A DNA stretch of 64,000 nucleotides, from contig CM072337.1 of assembly GCA_036874045.1 (NCBI GenBank), positions 25,456,001-25,520,000 of the forward strand. The letters run 5' to 3'. The stretch comes from Cymodocea nodosa (Eukaryota; Streptophyta; Magnoliopsida; Alismatales; Cymodoceaceae). Below the pieces are notes generated by a model that was not told the origin of the DNA, searched no databases, and saw only the letters and a program-made list of their open reading frames with translations. Positions 35,393-48,709 of this stretch are shown here, piece after piece. A program made the translations under genes and the position numbers. How positions within the stretch are numbered: the first letter of the stretch is position 1; the number at the start of each line of letters is the position of its first letter.

Positions 35393-37895
35393 CACTGGAA
35401 ATGAACAACTCTATGATGGTGGAGACGTACAGAGAGATTCGAGGCACCCACAATGCAAGTGGTGATCGGCAATTCATACATAGTTGAGGATTGGCAAGAC
35501 ACGATAGGGTTGCCCATTCCAAGTTGCAGAAGATAATACTTGTATTAATTAAAATCTGGGCCATAATCTTACATGGGAGCATGCAAGGAGTTTGATGGGA
35601 ACAGTTCATAATAAAGAAACTAATGTGGAAAATTCCAAATTACACGCGAACAATATTCTAAGGATGCAGAGTACAAGCATGGCATTAGTTAAATTGTGCT
35701 GACACTGTCCTATTAGATAATTTTGTCATTGACATCTTAAATTGTTTTTTATAAATATATACAAGAATAAAAAAAATTACATAGATTTTATTATAACATA
35801 TGATAAGATTGTCACGTAAATTAAATATTGATGTTTAATTTAAAAATCTTAAATTTTAGTACTTCTCTGCTAAATTTTAACTATTGATTTTTAAGTAAAT
35901 ATATATTAATAAATATGACTCAGATATTTTAGTTTTAAAATAAAATATTAATGAAAACGATGGTGCCATTTGGGAAGTTTTCTGATGGCGCCATCGGTGT
36001 ATTTAAAATATACGTATTAATAAATTATACCTATTTAAAAATTATATACGTTGACAAATCATTTCTAGAAAAATATCACACATGTATATATATATCTTTT
36101 TGATAGCGACAGTGCTTTTCCATTTTCTAAGATTTGAATTCTAACAAAAGAACGATAAATTTGGTTTTTTATTATTTTTTTTAAAGTAGAGGCCCAACAA
36201 TTAAAAGAATATAAATAGAAAAGATTAGATAAAAATCAAACAAAAGATATTATTGTATTTGGTTAAATTATATTTGGTACGAACATTTGCTGCCAGGTAA
36301 AAATGTTGCGGGAAGCGATTATTTACAACATTATCATCCCACAATCTTCACAATTTTGACATTTGACATGTGCAAGTACCACTAAATTAGTGAACGTAGA
36401 CTATATTTTGATATGTATTTTTTTGACAATTGTAATATTTTTACATTTTATAAAATCCAAATCTCAAGAAAATATCATTGCCACCTACGAATTAAATTGT
36501 TATAAACGCGGTCTATATTCTGATGTATGGCGTCCGCCGACGAGACCATCGCTATTTATTTATGGACCTAAAAATCGGTGGGCGTCAGACTGTGCCATCG
36601 AAAGTTACGACATCACATCATCGATCTAATGAATCTTGGCCGTTCATTTTGTGGTGGACAGTTCAGGTTCATTGTAATAGATTTTCTTTTTCAACCTCTT
36701 GTTTTAGCTAGGATACGTATCTTAAAAATAACTAAAAATGTTGAAAAAAAGTGTACAAAATAACCCCTTTATAAATACTGGATAAAATAGAAAAGAATCA
36801 TGAAAAATATGAATGAAAGAGGATCGATAAGAGTATGGAATAAAGACAATTAAAAAATACGAGAGAGTAAAAGCATCTGTAAATTATTCAAATGAAATGT
36901 TCCACATGCATTTTACTTGCATTCAAAGGCGTATTATTACATTAATGCTCATCGTAATTGCATCGGAAGTTTAAGGTGATGGTCATCAATCCCCATCGTA
37001 ATAACATGATCATCTTCAAACTTTCTTTAAAATCCACAACGAATGGGAAATATTGTTTTGGTATACGTATCATTTAACATTTTTGAATAAGCTAATCAAT
37101 ACTATATATTAATTTACACTACTCGATAATAAGTTATAAATGAGAGAAATATTCCCTAGTCTAAGTAAAATATCCCTTGTTTTAGTTAAAAGACAAAAGA
37201 ACGTAGAAAGAAATATTTCCTGGCATTAAGTTTTATCATTAAATTAAAATGGCGAACGTAGAAATAATAATTTTCTTCGTTTCAACTTAAAAAAGATACA
37301 ATTTCTAGTAATGTTAAGAGGCAGTTATAGGCTTAACATTGGGTTCAATAATTTCATAAATGTGCAAATAAATTTAGCACACGATCATTTAAGACTAATG
37401 GTAAAAATAATATTTATAATCTCCATTAGTTTAAATGACCGAAAAAATAATAATCGTAATCTCCTCTAAGATTAAAATACTGTAAGATGCAAAAAATACC
37501 ATCCTGAAAAAGGCATCCTCGATACAATAGCTAACCATTACAAATTAACAAGTTTCCACCAAGAGTATGTAGATAGTTGTAGGAACACAGAAGTTTACAT
37601 ATTTCTTACCGTGCATCTTCCTTGGAAAGAAGAGGATAATTTTAATTTAATCCACGATATCATGCAACCACACTTTGAACAAATTTCTATGAACAAAATA
37701 TAACTATATTCTCCCAACAAAAACTGCAAGTGGAATATTGAGATGTGAGAGATGATCTGAATAGTAAACAGATGCAGGCTCACCATTCTTCTTATGTATA
37801 AAACCCGATGTTAGGACGTCAATGATGAAGGTAAATCAACAATAATACAAAACCCCATGTTATTATTCTTCTCCAAGATCACACAGTAAGAATAT
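35393..37895. other. Intergenic region between ferroportin and VPS2
   Basis: 35,393-35,700 is probably the ferroportin promoter and leader. 35,700-37,850 is AT-rich. The stretch 35,770-35,970 resembles 42,020-42,270 (a shared AT-rich repeat). Near 35,962-36,000 the phrase GATGGYGCCAT occurs twice. No coding region was seen. Confidence 0.55.
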
Positions 37896-40800
37896 TTACA
37901 TTCTTCTCAAATTATCCAACCTTGCCTGTAAATCATTATCTATGCCACCATCTTCTGGTTCAGCTTGAGCTACCTTGCTCGCAGATGCAGGGGCAGCTAC
38001 TGCAGATGAAGGAGCCTTCACAAGCTGAAAGTATGAAAAAGAGTTTCATTGCGCTGCTCATGAGATAAATACCACGAAAGGAAAACGTGATTGGAAGATT
38101 AAACAGTACCTCTTGATTGACATCAATACCAATTTCATCAAGAACCTGGTTGACTAGCTCTTCTGTTTCTTCTTCTTCTTCATCTCCTTCAAGAGCATCG
38201 TCAATGGCATCATTCATTACTTCAGAGGTCATTTCCATTCTCTCATTTTGCCTCTCAAAATCTTGCATTATCTTCTGCAATGCTGGTAAATTCATCTGCC
38301 TATTCATCTGGCCCATTGCCTTCGTAACACCTCGCATGGCCTCACCCATTGTCTGGGTTGATTTCAGTGTCTGAATACATGCACATTATTCACCAAATGA
38401 ATAACTTTTCAAAGGAAAAATTATATTAATTGAAATGTTTGCCAAGATACAAGATGACAGTTAGTTGTCATATCTAGCAAACTTCCTGCTAGACAGAAGA
38501 AATATGAACCTCATTTTCATCCATTCTACTCCTATGGGCTACATCTCATTAGATTTCCTTATCTTTAAGAATAAGAGAAATTAAATACCTATAATTATCC
38601 ATAATTAGAAGGCAACTGCCTAGGGCTGGCTACAAACAAACACAAGATAAGAAGCTTCGCATTATAATATAAATATAGTAATTCTTCTGAATTTTTCTTT
38701 TATTTAAAAAATTTAATCTTTATTTTTGTGTACGACTTTCTAATATTTACACTAAAAGAAAATAAATGCCTATCACTAACTTAAGTAATCATATGAGAAC
38801 TGTTTTTTCTACTTATTTAGCTAGGTGTCCTAGCCCAACACCTAAATACTTTGGGACCTTCATAACTATAGAATTATTACTTCTAGGAATGTCTCAAAAA
38901 GCTAATAAAACACTTCAATCTTTTTCTTCCAGTACCAAGCTCAGTATCTCACACACCATAAGTTCGGTCCTCATCCTATTTATTTTGAGACTTTGGATTC
39001 TAAAGTGCATGTATCTAGTCCTAACTCAGATTAATTTGATCTCTAGCTTTATCATCTGCAACTAGCTTGCATCATAAAAGACTGCACTTAAAAAACAAAA
39101 GCAAGACCCCCTTATTGTTGACAGTCTCCTATATGTATAAAAATGAGAGAACCATTATAATATAAGAATACATTGAGAGACAATTATTATATTCATGGAT
39201 AATTATAGCATCGTAATTACATCCTATATATTAAGCAAAAATGCTAATAAATTAAAAGCTCACCTGAATTCTAAGTGATACACCTTGGAGCTGTGATTTG
39301 AGTTGGTAAAACTTTGTGATTTGATGTCGGGTTCGGATGAGGTCTTTTGCCATTACCTTCACAGCTCCCTGTCATTAAACAGAAAAATAAATTAATGCAT
39401 GTAGCAAAAGTACTAATGTTAGAATCAAGTTTCAGTTGTTGATATAATAACATTTCATTGATTGCCATGTGCAATTAACAGGAGCTTTCCAATAGAAAGG
39501 AAATGAATAGCTGGCAAAAGGCGATATAAGTAGTCATAAATTTGAAATGCATTAAAAAGGCTTAGAAGCAAACATCTAGAATACTCCATGATACCTAATA
39601 ATAATAATCTGGATACTCCTGTATACATCTACATTATTTATAATCAACTTAGATTTGTGGATAAGATTTACATTGCTGATTTCATTGATGTAATTCAGAA
39701 AGAAACAAATTTAATTTGACTTAGATAATAATACAATGCAGAAAATTCCCATGTTAAAAGAATTGTAACAAAACAATAACAATCAATGCTTTAATTCAAC
39801 TGTGAGGTTGGCTACATAAATCATTTTTCTCCATTTTTCTATTTGAAACTAAATATTTCATTAAATTGTAGAATTTAAATATTTGTTCACTGTTTTTAAC
39901 TAAATAATTTTTTACCTTCATTTACCTCTTTTAATTTTACCTACATTCATTAATTCCCCTTCCCTCAAGGGTACATTTATAGGATTTCTATGAGATACGA
40001 CATAACTATCTAAGATGACTTTGCCCTTATTTTATCCATGATTGAGGCAACTCTCATTCTATTCCAAATTTTCATTTATCTCTTATTGTATTATCACTCA
40101 TCCATCTTAACATTTACATCTCTATTATACTAACTTTATTCACATACTCATGCACTCAACAACTTTTTCATAAAGTATAGGCAGCAAATATATGTCATGT
40201 AGAATCTTTTGATTTTAACAGTATTTTTTATCACATAACACTTCAAATGTCTCTTTTTACTTCATTCAACTTATTTTAATTCTATAAATACCATCGTTTA
40301 TAATTTCTCCATTATCATTATTATAAATCCTCTATATGGTTTTTATTGATTTAGAAAAAACTTATGATAGAATATTTAAAAACTTATTGTAGTGAGTTTT
40401 AGATAAAAAAAGAAATACTTCAGGATATATTGATGTCATAAAGACCATGTATGAAAAAATAGTTACTAATTCTAAAACTAAAAGATAAACCAGGGAATTT
40501 TTAATAAACGTAGGTTTACACCAAGAGTCTTCTTTAACTCTATGTATGTTTATCTTAGTTATTGATAAAATAATTAATGAAATTCAAAGAGAAGTACCCT
40601 GATGTATGTTGTTTGCTAATAGCATAGTTGTTGTTAATAAAAGCAAATCAAAAATTAGTTTTAAATTAGAATTATAGAGAGATACTTTAGATTGAATAGG
40701 CCAGGAACTAAATACATGAAATGTAAGTTCAATGAAAATATAAATAATGATAAATATGAAATTCGTAAAAGTAAGACTTTTAAATACTTAATGTCTATAA

Positions 40801-43054
40801 TTAGTAATGATGAAATTATAGAAGATGTTATTTATTAAATTAAAGTAGAATAGATGAAGTGGAGAAATACTTCTAGAGCGTTATGTAATAGGAGTACATC
40901 CTTAAAACCAAAACGAAAATTTTTTAAAACTATTAATCGTTTAGTTATACTTTATGGCTTAAAATGTTAGGTTTTAAAACATGACTATATGTAAAAAGTT
41001 TGTATTCAGAGATATGTATGTCTAAATAGATAAGTGTTAATATTATAAAGGATAAAATAAAAAACAATTTTATTAAAAAAAAGGAGTTGCATTAACTGAA
41101 GATAAGATAGGAGTTGCACCAACTAAAGATAAAATCAACTTAAATAATTTGGCCATATTATTAGAAAGCCAAAAAATGCACTAGTTAGAAGAGAAAAATT
41201 AATTCGTGTAAAAGAAATTAAAAGAAGTAGAATGCCTAAAATTATTTGGTTAAAAATTGTGAGAAAAGATTTAAATTTATATAATTTAATTAAATATTTG
41301 ATTATAAATAGAAATATATGAAGAAAAAAAATTCACATCAACTCACATAGTGAGATTATAGCTCAACTTGTTTTTGTTGTATCGCTATTATAGATATTAA
41401 ATTATCAAAAGTGCTACTTCTAAAGATTGTCAACCAACATGTGGCCTATGTCAAACCAACATAAGCACATTTACGACTCATATGCAGAAGCGTCCCACAT
41501 TTTGAGTTCTCTCCTACATTTTCTTTCTTTCACTCCTTTCTCTCTTCTTAACTGTTTTTCTCCAACTCCCAAAAGGTTGCTGCCTTGCCAGAAAGCTGTC
41601 TGGAGAAGCCCATTGAAGTCGTTGTTCTTCAACGTAAAAACAGTCCACAGTATGTTGTTGCATTGGACAGACCAACTGGATCACAATTGGACCAGTCTGG
41701 CCAGTCCAATCCAATTTTTTTATATTGTTAGTGCCTTTGCTTGAGTTTGAATCTACTTGAACCATACAAGAGAAAGTAAGGTTCAGCCTAAAGTTTTAAC
41801 GATTGCTATTCACTGATACAAAAGTTTAATGTGTAAACAAAATCATCATTACAGATTTAGGGGCTTATATCTCAAAATCACCGGAGCTACTTTTAAACTT
41901 TAATGCATAGAATTGAAAATGCAACCAAGAAATCAGTTGTCTTGATCAGCTACATGACATCATCAAATAGAGTGTTAATTGAAAGAGGGGAAGATAAATA
42001 TATGGGAGAGTGAAGATAACCATATAGATTTTATTATTAGATGACTATAAATAAATAAAAATAATTTTTACTTAAATTAAATAAGTATTGATACTTGATC
42101 TAAAGGTTTTAAACCACAACATTTTTTGTTAAATTTTAACCATTTATTATTAAATAAAAAATATAATAATGAAAATAACTTAGGTTAATATGAAAATTTA
42201 ATAAAAAAATAGTTTATTTAATTATATAATTATCTTTCATTTTTAAAACAAAATATGAATAAAAATATGGCACCATCAAGAGGAAAGTTTAATTGTAATT
42301 GAAAATATACAAATTTAAACGTCATGTTTCCAATTCTTGTTTTCATGCTTCAAGGAAACAACAATAGAATTGCCATCATTTTGAGCTATGTAACGAGCTG
42401 AACAAAGTTCATACTATCTGGCGCTATGCCTACTTCTAATTTTTATTTTAGAGTTCTCATCAAAACACAACTTGGAGGCTTATGACGCTATTATTTCAGA
42501 TTGACAAATACAAAGAGACGTTGCACTCCGAAGTAGCAAACGTCCTCACATATTAACGAGCAACGACCCAAACCCTTACCGAGAGGCTATATTTTTTACA
42601 ACACTTCAAAAACAAAAAAACTCGATTAACAACTGCTCAATGCTTAGGAAAGAATTTGACGAGAAAACAAATGTAAGGCACCAATACGAATATCCACGAT
42701 CGATTTTTACAAACGTTTCGGCTTTATCCGCGCTTCAGGTCAGAAGAAAGGGGAAAAAATATAAATCAAAACGATCAGGAATATATATGTGAATACCATT
42801 TGGCCTTGCTTGGCGGACTTCTTAATCTCCGCGATTAGCTTCTTCTCCTGAGTTTGGAGGCCCATCCTCTCCCTCTCGATCTCCCTGATGGATCTATCCA
42901 GCATCCTTTTGTTCTCCCGCAACAACTCTAAACAGTATAAAATAAAATAAAAAGCATGAATCTAAAAATCATGACCAGAAATAGATCCAAGAGTTCAACC
43001 GACCGGCGAATCGGTACCTTGGGGAGTCTTCTTCTTGCCGAAGAGGAAACTCAT
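37896..43054 (-). CDS. VPS2.1: ESCRT-III subunit VPS2 (CHMP2A-like)
   Basis: VPS2 is a core ESCRT-III subunit that polymerises on endosomal membranes to form multivesicular bodies and recruits the VPS4 ATPase. Five minus-strand exons, 43054-43018, 42927-42797, 39368-39264, 38370-38110 and 38024-37896, give 220 aa (Arabidopsis VPS2.1 about 225). It begins MSFLFGKKKTPQ and continues with ELLRENKRMLDRSIREIERE (helix 1), then KKLIAEIKKSAKQGQM and VMAKDLIRTRHQITKFYQLK. Next comes MGQMNRQMNLPALQKIMQDF, then an acidic autoinhibitory region (EGDEEEEETEELVNQVL). The C-terminal IDNDLQARLDNLRRM is a good MIM1 motif for binding the VPS4 MIT domain. Intron 2 is 3.4 kb and holds an antisense LINE fossil. 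The other introns are 85-893 bases. Confidence 0.95.
40330..41390 (+). mobile_element. Decayed RTE-clade LINE reverse transcriptase in VPS2 intron 2
   Basis: Plus-strand translation gives FIDLEKTYDR (about 40,341-40,370), matching FIDLEKAYDR of plant RTE elements. Then GYIDVIKTMYE, INVGLHQESSLT and VP-CMLFANS follow. The last string occupies the YADD/FADD catalytic site, so both Asp are replaced (TTTGCTAATAGC, 40,611-40,622). Further on, KTFKYL, WRNTSRALCNRS and the WLK-type C-terminal tail align with the fragment at 30,440-30,960. A stop interrupts the frame every few dozen codons. The end near 41,380 has a TTTTTGTTGTA string like the short TTG tails of RTE elements. It is antisense to the host gene VPS2. 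The endonuclease domain was not found nearby. Confidence 0.75.
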
Positions 43055-43701
43055 GGCGACGGCCGTCCGAGGAGCAGAGAGGAGGAGATATGTTCCTGTA
43101 GTTGGAAGAGAAGGAGAAGCTTTTCCCTGGCTTGAAGCTCCGCTACGTCGGAAACCGAAATCCAATCCGGATTCTTCAGGATCGGGAAGAAGGACGTCGT
43201 TGACAAGTGAAAGGCTGGGGGAGAGGAGGATGAAGGCAGGAAGGAGAGCCTCGCCTTGTCTCCGTGTTGATGATGCCCACCTCAGTTTCTTCGATTGTTC
43301 GTTCTACCGACTTCCGTGCAAAAATACCTTTTTTTCTCGCAAAAAAGGAAAAATTGGTTTAGGTGGGACCAGGTCTCTAGTGTCGTCATCGGTATATATA
43401 TTTTTTTCTAAAGTTAAGAGACATTTTTTCTGCAAGGTTTCGGATTCGTGAATGATGTGACGAAAGATATTTTATCACTAAGATAAATATGCAACGTGCT
43501 AAAGTTAAAAGATAATCAGAGGAAATTTAAAAATATGAAATCGTGATTCCAAATGCAACCTTAATTTATTGTTAGCGGGTTAAGATGGTATTTTCTCGCC
43601 CATCGCTTTTCCTCTCGCTGTCAATTCATAATTTTATATTATACATATCAAAGAATTACAAAAAAATTTTAAGTTCACCATCTGATCTTACACTCTAGGG
43701 G

Positions 43702-43719
43702 GTGTGTGCATGCACACAC
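43702..43719. repeat. 18-bp perfect palindrome
   Basis: GTGTGTGCATGCACACAC is self-complementary and alternates purine/pyrimidine throughout, with a CATGCA (RY-like) centre. It lies about 650 bases upstream of the VPS2 start. Confidence 0.8.
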
Positions 43720-45204
43720 AGATGAATACGCACTTTTTTATTAAGCTTGGCTGTAGTGTATTTTAATGAACAAATAGAATATATGTCGCAAAATCGAGGT
43801 TAATGGAAAAAGTCGTACATCTCAATCTTAATCGCAGTTAATTTCGCTTCGAAAAAGTAACAACAAATTCAGTAATCTACTCGAGCGAGTTTTGAAAAAT
43901 TAAAAATTTTGAGAAAAATATCGCACACTTTTACCGAAAAAAGACTTAAATCCTTGCTAACATTATAATAAAAACCTCAATATTTTCATTTTAAGAATGC
44001 GTTCGTGTAATGTTAAGGTAATTATTATTTCGAATAAAAAAACAAATTGACAAACGATTCCACATGTACGATACAATAGGTAATTTACAAGGAAGAGGTA
44101 TTGTTAATTATCCTAATTAGATTAATTAAAAGATCTTATTCTTTGATTTTGTGTGGGACAATGACCGAACAAATTCATCCCCAAGTTTTTATCCAATTCA
44201 ATGACATGCAAGTAAATTTTTTTATTAAAAAAAACTGTTTTTAAGAGTAAAAAAAAAACTTGGATACATTAATTAGTTTGTGATTGTTAAAAAAGGACAA
44301 TCGATTAAAGTGAGATTACGAAATGGAGTCTTGTGGTTAAACTTAATATAAGTTGATTTTTTGCTGTGGTGAAACAAGTGAGTAAGGTATTGAAAGAATA
44401 GATGTAAACCTCTTAATCACTTAGGATGAACGAACGATGATGTTCTAATAAACTCATATTCTTCAACAAAATTTAAAGTCTGATAAACATGAAATGTTAC
44501 TACTATCTATAAATACAAAAAAAAATGTTTGCCATTTCATTTATGACTTCCTTATTGCTAAGTCACTTTCTTTTTTATTTAACAGTTAATTATAAGGAAT
44601 ATCTTCATTCTTGGGTTCAAGATTCACTCATTAATTATAAGTTAAATATCTATATTTCAATGTAATATATATCAAAGTATAATTTTTCACTCCTATCTCC
44701 GTAAGATATAACATAATCTACCGTCTTAATTTATTCGTCAACTTAATCCAATTAAGTGGAAATATGACCAATAACCAAAAAAAAATCTTAAATTAAAAAT
44801 GAATTTTTTAAAAAAATTATTATTTTTAAAGGGTATTTATTTTTTTTACAAGTTAAAAGATGAAGATTATGTAAAGAATTACCCTAGCAAGCTAGTTATC
44901 AAACCATAGCTAGGAAAGGTTTAAAAGTTTATACAAAGGAACTAAAAAGATTAAGAGTACTTCAGGGAATATTACCAAAAAAAAAAAAAATTCTTTATTC
45001 TGTTTAACATTGTTTGTCCATCTCTTAAGGTTTATTTGTGTACAATAGAAACTTCAGAAAAGTAAGAAATAAAAGGTCTAAAATAGTTAAAATTGAAAGT
45101 GTAAAAATTTAGAAAAAAGAAGAAATATTTATGTATGTGACAGAAAGTCAAAGTTGAAGTGAAAATTTTATGTTTGATGAAATGTTAGGAAAAAGAAAAT
45201 AAGA

Positions 45205-45390
45205 TTATTATTATTATTATTATTTTATTTTTATTTATCTTCTCATTTTATTTTATTTTATTATTATTAAAATACTATAGAATTACTTATTTATCCTCTC
45301 ATTTTATTTTATATTATTATTATTTATTATTATTACAAGATCACTTATTTATTATTATTACTTATTCTCTCGTTTTATTTTATTATTATT
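45205..45390. repeat. Interspersed TTA and TTTTA simple repeats
   Basis: Several blocks of (TTA)n alternate with ATTTTATTTTATTTT strings and a thrice-repeated ACTTATTTATYCTCTC-like phrase, which looks like a decayed minisatellite. Confidence 0.7.
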
Positions 45391-47887
45391 GTGAAATTCC
45401 TTTCCAACCATCGTCTGTTCATCTTGTAAACTGGAAGGCTTTTCGTTATTAAGGGAATTTCAACTTTCCAACCTTGAGAGGGTAGATTCTTGAAAATCCC
45501 TAGCTTTTTATTCTTGGAAAAGTAAAAAAGAAGAAGTAATTCTTTACTTTAAATGGTCTGCCCTAGTTTCTATTTCCTAGAATTTCTTTAAGCACAAACC
45601 CTTCCCTAAAGACAAAAAGTATTGAAACCTTAGCGGCCAGAGGATTAGAAATATTTCACGTAGTGCTGGTTCAACCGTGAGAATTTGCTGGCAAATTAAC
45701 TTGCCGATAATCGACAGACTGATTCTTAGGAAGCTTGTCAACCTTATCACCAATAAAAAGAGTTTCTAGCCAAAGGTAGGATAAATCAATGAAATTAGAG
45801 GGTATGGAGTTGATATTTGAAGAGAAATTGTAGAGAATGAACTTATTTTTGAATTTTCAAATAAGCCGCAATAAAGCTAAGATGAAGGCACTTTTAGACA
45901 ATGAATAGGGAGGGGGGGGGTAGAAAAGAATGGGATAAAAGGAAAGGCATTGGCAAGCAAAAGTCTCTGTTATTATTATTAATCATGAAAGGTTAGATAC
46001 CATTTGGGATAAAACAATCCATGAAAGGTGCTGACAATTATATCACCGCCTCAACTTCTTTTCTTAAGGGTTTTCTTTTTCCTTTCGCTTGTAGCCGTTG
46101 ATTTGTTTTGAACCTGCAATCATATGGATGGTAAATTTTTTTTTTTTTAAGGTTTTCGTTAATAAGAACTTTATTATAATAAATAACAAACCAAGCAAAG
46201 ACTTTGACTCTAGGGTTGTTTTATCTTTTAAAAAAAGCGCTTGTCATTTTTTAAAAACGTAATCACTGATTCAAAGACCCGAACATATTTGAGATAATAT
46301 GAGCGGTGAGGATTCATCTTACCTGCTACACTAAGCTGTGTTAGGATTAGAAAACCGTAGTTGCGTCAATAAAAAGTACTTATCATTGTAAGAAAAAAAA
46401 AAATCAAAACAAAGACGCCATTGTATTAAATAGGTACTTATCGTAAAGACACCAGCGATACTTGAAAGAATATTTTAACGTTCTATTACATTATAGAATT
46501 GATTGAAGTTAGAATTTTCAAATTGGTAATTAAATTTTCTATCTCAACACTAAGAAAAGACAGCGCCAGAATACCAGAAAAACATAAAGACGCGAGGGTA
46601 GGTGAGATTGGAAAGAAGCAGAAAAGGGCGTAGGGCTCAAAATGCAACACGAAGCAGTGAAGGCCGCAGTCCTTTTGCATGCTCACTGGTTCTCTCTCAC
46701 ATCTCCACCCCCGTACCATTCAATGCAATGCCATGGAAATTTGGGCGCTTCCTTCCCTGAGCCTGCTGCTGCCGCTGCCGCTGCTATATCTCTGCCACCA
46801 CCACCCTCCTCCGCTAACTCTCAAGGCCCCCCCCCCACCCCCTCTCCCTCCCTCCCTCGCCTTGCACAGTCGCACCGCATGCGGCAATTAATCTTTTCTC
46901 CAAAATTTCCTCTCCTCGCCTGACCAACATGCAGAAGCGAACAAACACACCGAGCACCCGCCACAGCCAGCCGTGCCCATCTGGAACGTTGGTGTGCTCG
47001 CGTCGGTGACAAGACTTACCCTTGCATGGCGAGGTTCACGAGGCGGCGCTGAAAGGTGGCTGGCGGATTCGGTACCAAACGAGATCTTTCTTTCTTCCAC
47101 AATGTACATGCATGATACGCCCTCCTACCTATCGATCTAGATATCTTTGCTATCGAGGGAAGAAATTAAAGAAGAGGGAAGAAAAGTCGTCGCTTGGTCT
47201 CCCCGCTTCTATTTCCTCTCATCTGTCTTCGGACGCTCATGCCAGCGAAGCCCTTCCAGTTCCCGAAGCCATGGCTTCTTCTTATTAGAGGCCCTATCTG
47301 CAGTACGTACACGGCCGAAGCAGTGCTGTTGCAGTGTGACGACGCCCATCAACCCGTATATATTTGCCGACTCCCCCAAACACATATGCTGCCTCCTGTT
47401 TGACATGATTATTAGGATTTAAATCTTAGTTAACATATAAATTGGGATTATATATAGTTACTTCAAATTAATTACGACTTAATGTGTTGTCTTTTAACAA
47501 GAATAATTACCAGTATCTTTTCTTTACTTCCAAACACATATATAGTTGAATTACATTACTGTAATTTACTGTTTGTGACAAGACGTTGGAGAGGAAGAAG
47601 AAAGAAAAAGCAGACGGGGAAGTTCCACCGGGCAGTGGTGGTGAGCGGCCATGTTGGGAATGAACCCTGCAGATGTTCAAAAGCCCTGCATCAATTGGAG
47701 ATGAAAGCTAGAGAGGGAGAATGAAAGGAAAGGTCCGCAGAGGAGAGGATCCAACCAGCAGAGCCAAATCTTTGTGTCATTTCCCGAGGAAGGGGTCACT
47801 ACATGCAGGCCAAGAGCTGCAAACTGCTACGTTCTATAAATTCTAGGGTTTTTGATTCTCACATGCACCCTTATTTATTCTATGTAT

Positions 47888-47972
47888 ATACACACACACA
47901 CACACACACAAATGTACAACATGTCATGCATATATATATACACACACACACAAATGTACAACATGTCATGCA
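47888..47972 (+). repeat. Duplicated (CA)n unit
   Basis: A (CA)n tract followed by AAATGTACAACATGTCATGC is present twice in tandem, with TA-rich sequence between the copies. The 20-base unique part is identical in both copies, so the duplication is recent. Confidence 0.85.
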
Positions 47973-48650
47973 ACAATGGACAGTACCCAAAAAATGATGG
48001 GAGTGCAGCGGTCATGCATGCGTGTTCTAAGACACATTGAGCTCATCACTTGAGAAGGAAGAGGAACATGTGTTGATCCCTGAAATCGAGAGCATGCCAA
48101 TGGTAGAGTGGCTTCCGAAGGGGCCCCTTGTTTGCATTCAGCGAAGTAATCGATTTATTATTCCGCGAAGCCTTCGCTTGTACGATGGATTTATTGCTGC
48201 GAACAACATTAATCGAATGTCGCAATAATAATGTGATAATTACTTTAATGCGACACAAGCAATTAAATGTTGTTCATGTTGATGTAATCGAGGAATTGAA
48301 AGGTTGGATTCGCTACGTAAGGCTATCCAACCGAATGATTATTTGCGTAAGAATCCAACAACAACAACAAATAAAATCAATCAATAATAGAAATTACTAA
48401 TGTCATAAAAATTAATACTTAGTGAATGTAAAAAATTAAGTAAAAATGTAATAAATATGAAAGGAAAAAAATATTATAAAGAAATTAATCAATTACACGG
48501 CCTAAAACTTCACGTCATGGTACTAAACGGGGAACTATCCATCTCAAGAATTTCCCTCCACCAGATGACAGAACGAGAACCCCAAAACCCATACAATCCC
48601 AGACACTTGTCCCGCCGACACCTGCATGCAAACGATGAACTCCCTCTCTC

Positions 48651-48660
48651 TCTATAAATA
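48651..48660 (+). promoter_or_regulatory. TATA box of the WOX2-like gene
   Basis: TCTATAAATA preceded by a CT-rich run lies 50 bases upstream of the ATG at 48,710. It also lies downstream of an in-frame ATG at 48,626, so that upstream ATG is unlikely to be transcribed. This decides the start codon. Confidence 0.7.
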
Positions 48661-48709
48661 CGACACCGGCAACGCCGGGACAAACCAACGGAGTGCCGTC
48701 CGACGACCG

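Larger units (their letters stand above)
43055..48640. other. Intergenic region between VPS2 and the WOX gene
   Basis: 43,055-43,300 is GC-rich and is probably the VPS2 promoter/leader (minus strand). 43,450-46,550 is AT-rich with TTA/TTTTA repeats. 46,590-47,420 is GC-balanced and CT-rich, with CCCTC runs and several short overlapping open frames but no recognisable protein. 47,430-48,640 includes a CA microsatellite and probable distal WOX promoter. I looked for conserved microRNA sequences by eye and saw none. Confidence 0.55.

Noticed and set aside
43035-43451. 138-codon plus-strand frame overlapping the first exon of VPS2
   Set aside because: It is antisense to the clear VPS2 start exon and promoter, and has no recognisable domain.
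46486-47422. Cluster of open frames on both strands in CT-rich DNA
   Set aside because: All are short and low complexity (Pro/Ser/Leu-rich), they overlap each other, and no splice structure linking them was visible.
47430-48000. Possible microRNA precursor upstream of the WOX gene
   Set aside because: No conserved plant microRNA sequence or extended hairpin could be recognised by eye.
48626-48709. In-frame upstream ATG extending the WOX2-like protein by 28 residues
   Set aside because: The TATA box at 48,651-48,660 lies downstream of this ATG, and the extension has no resemblance to WOX N-termini.
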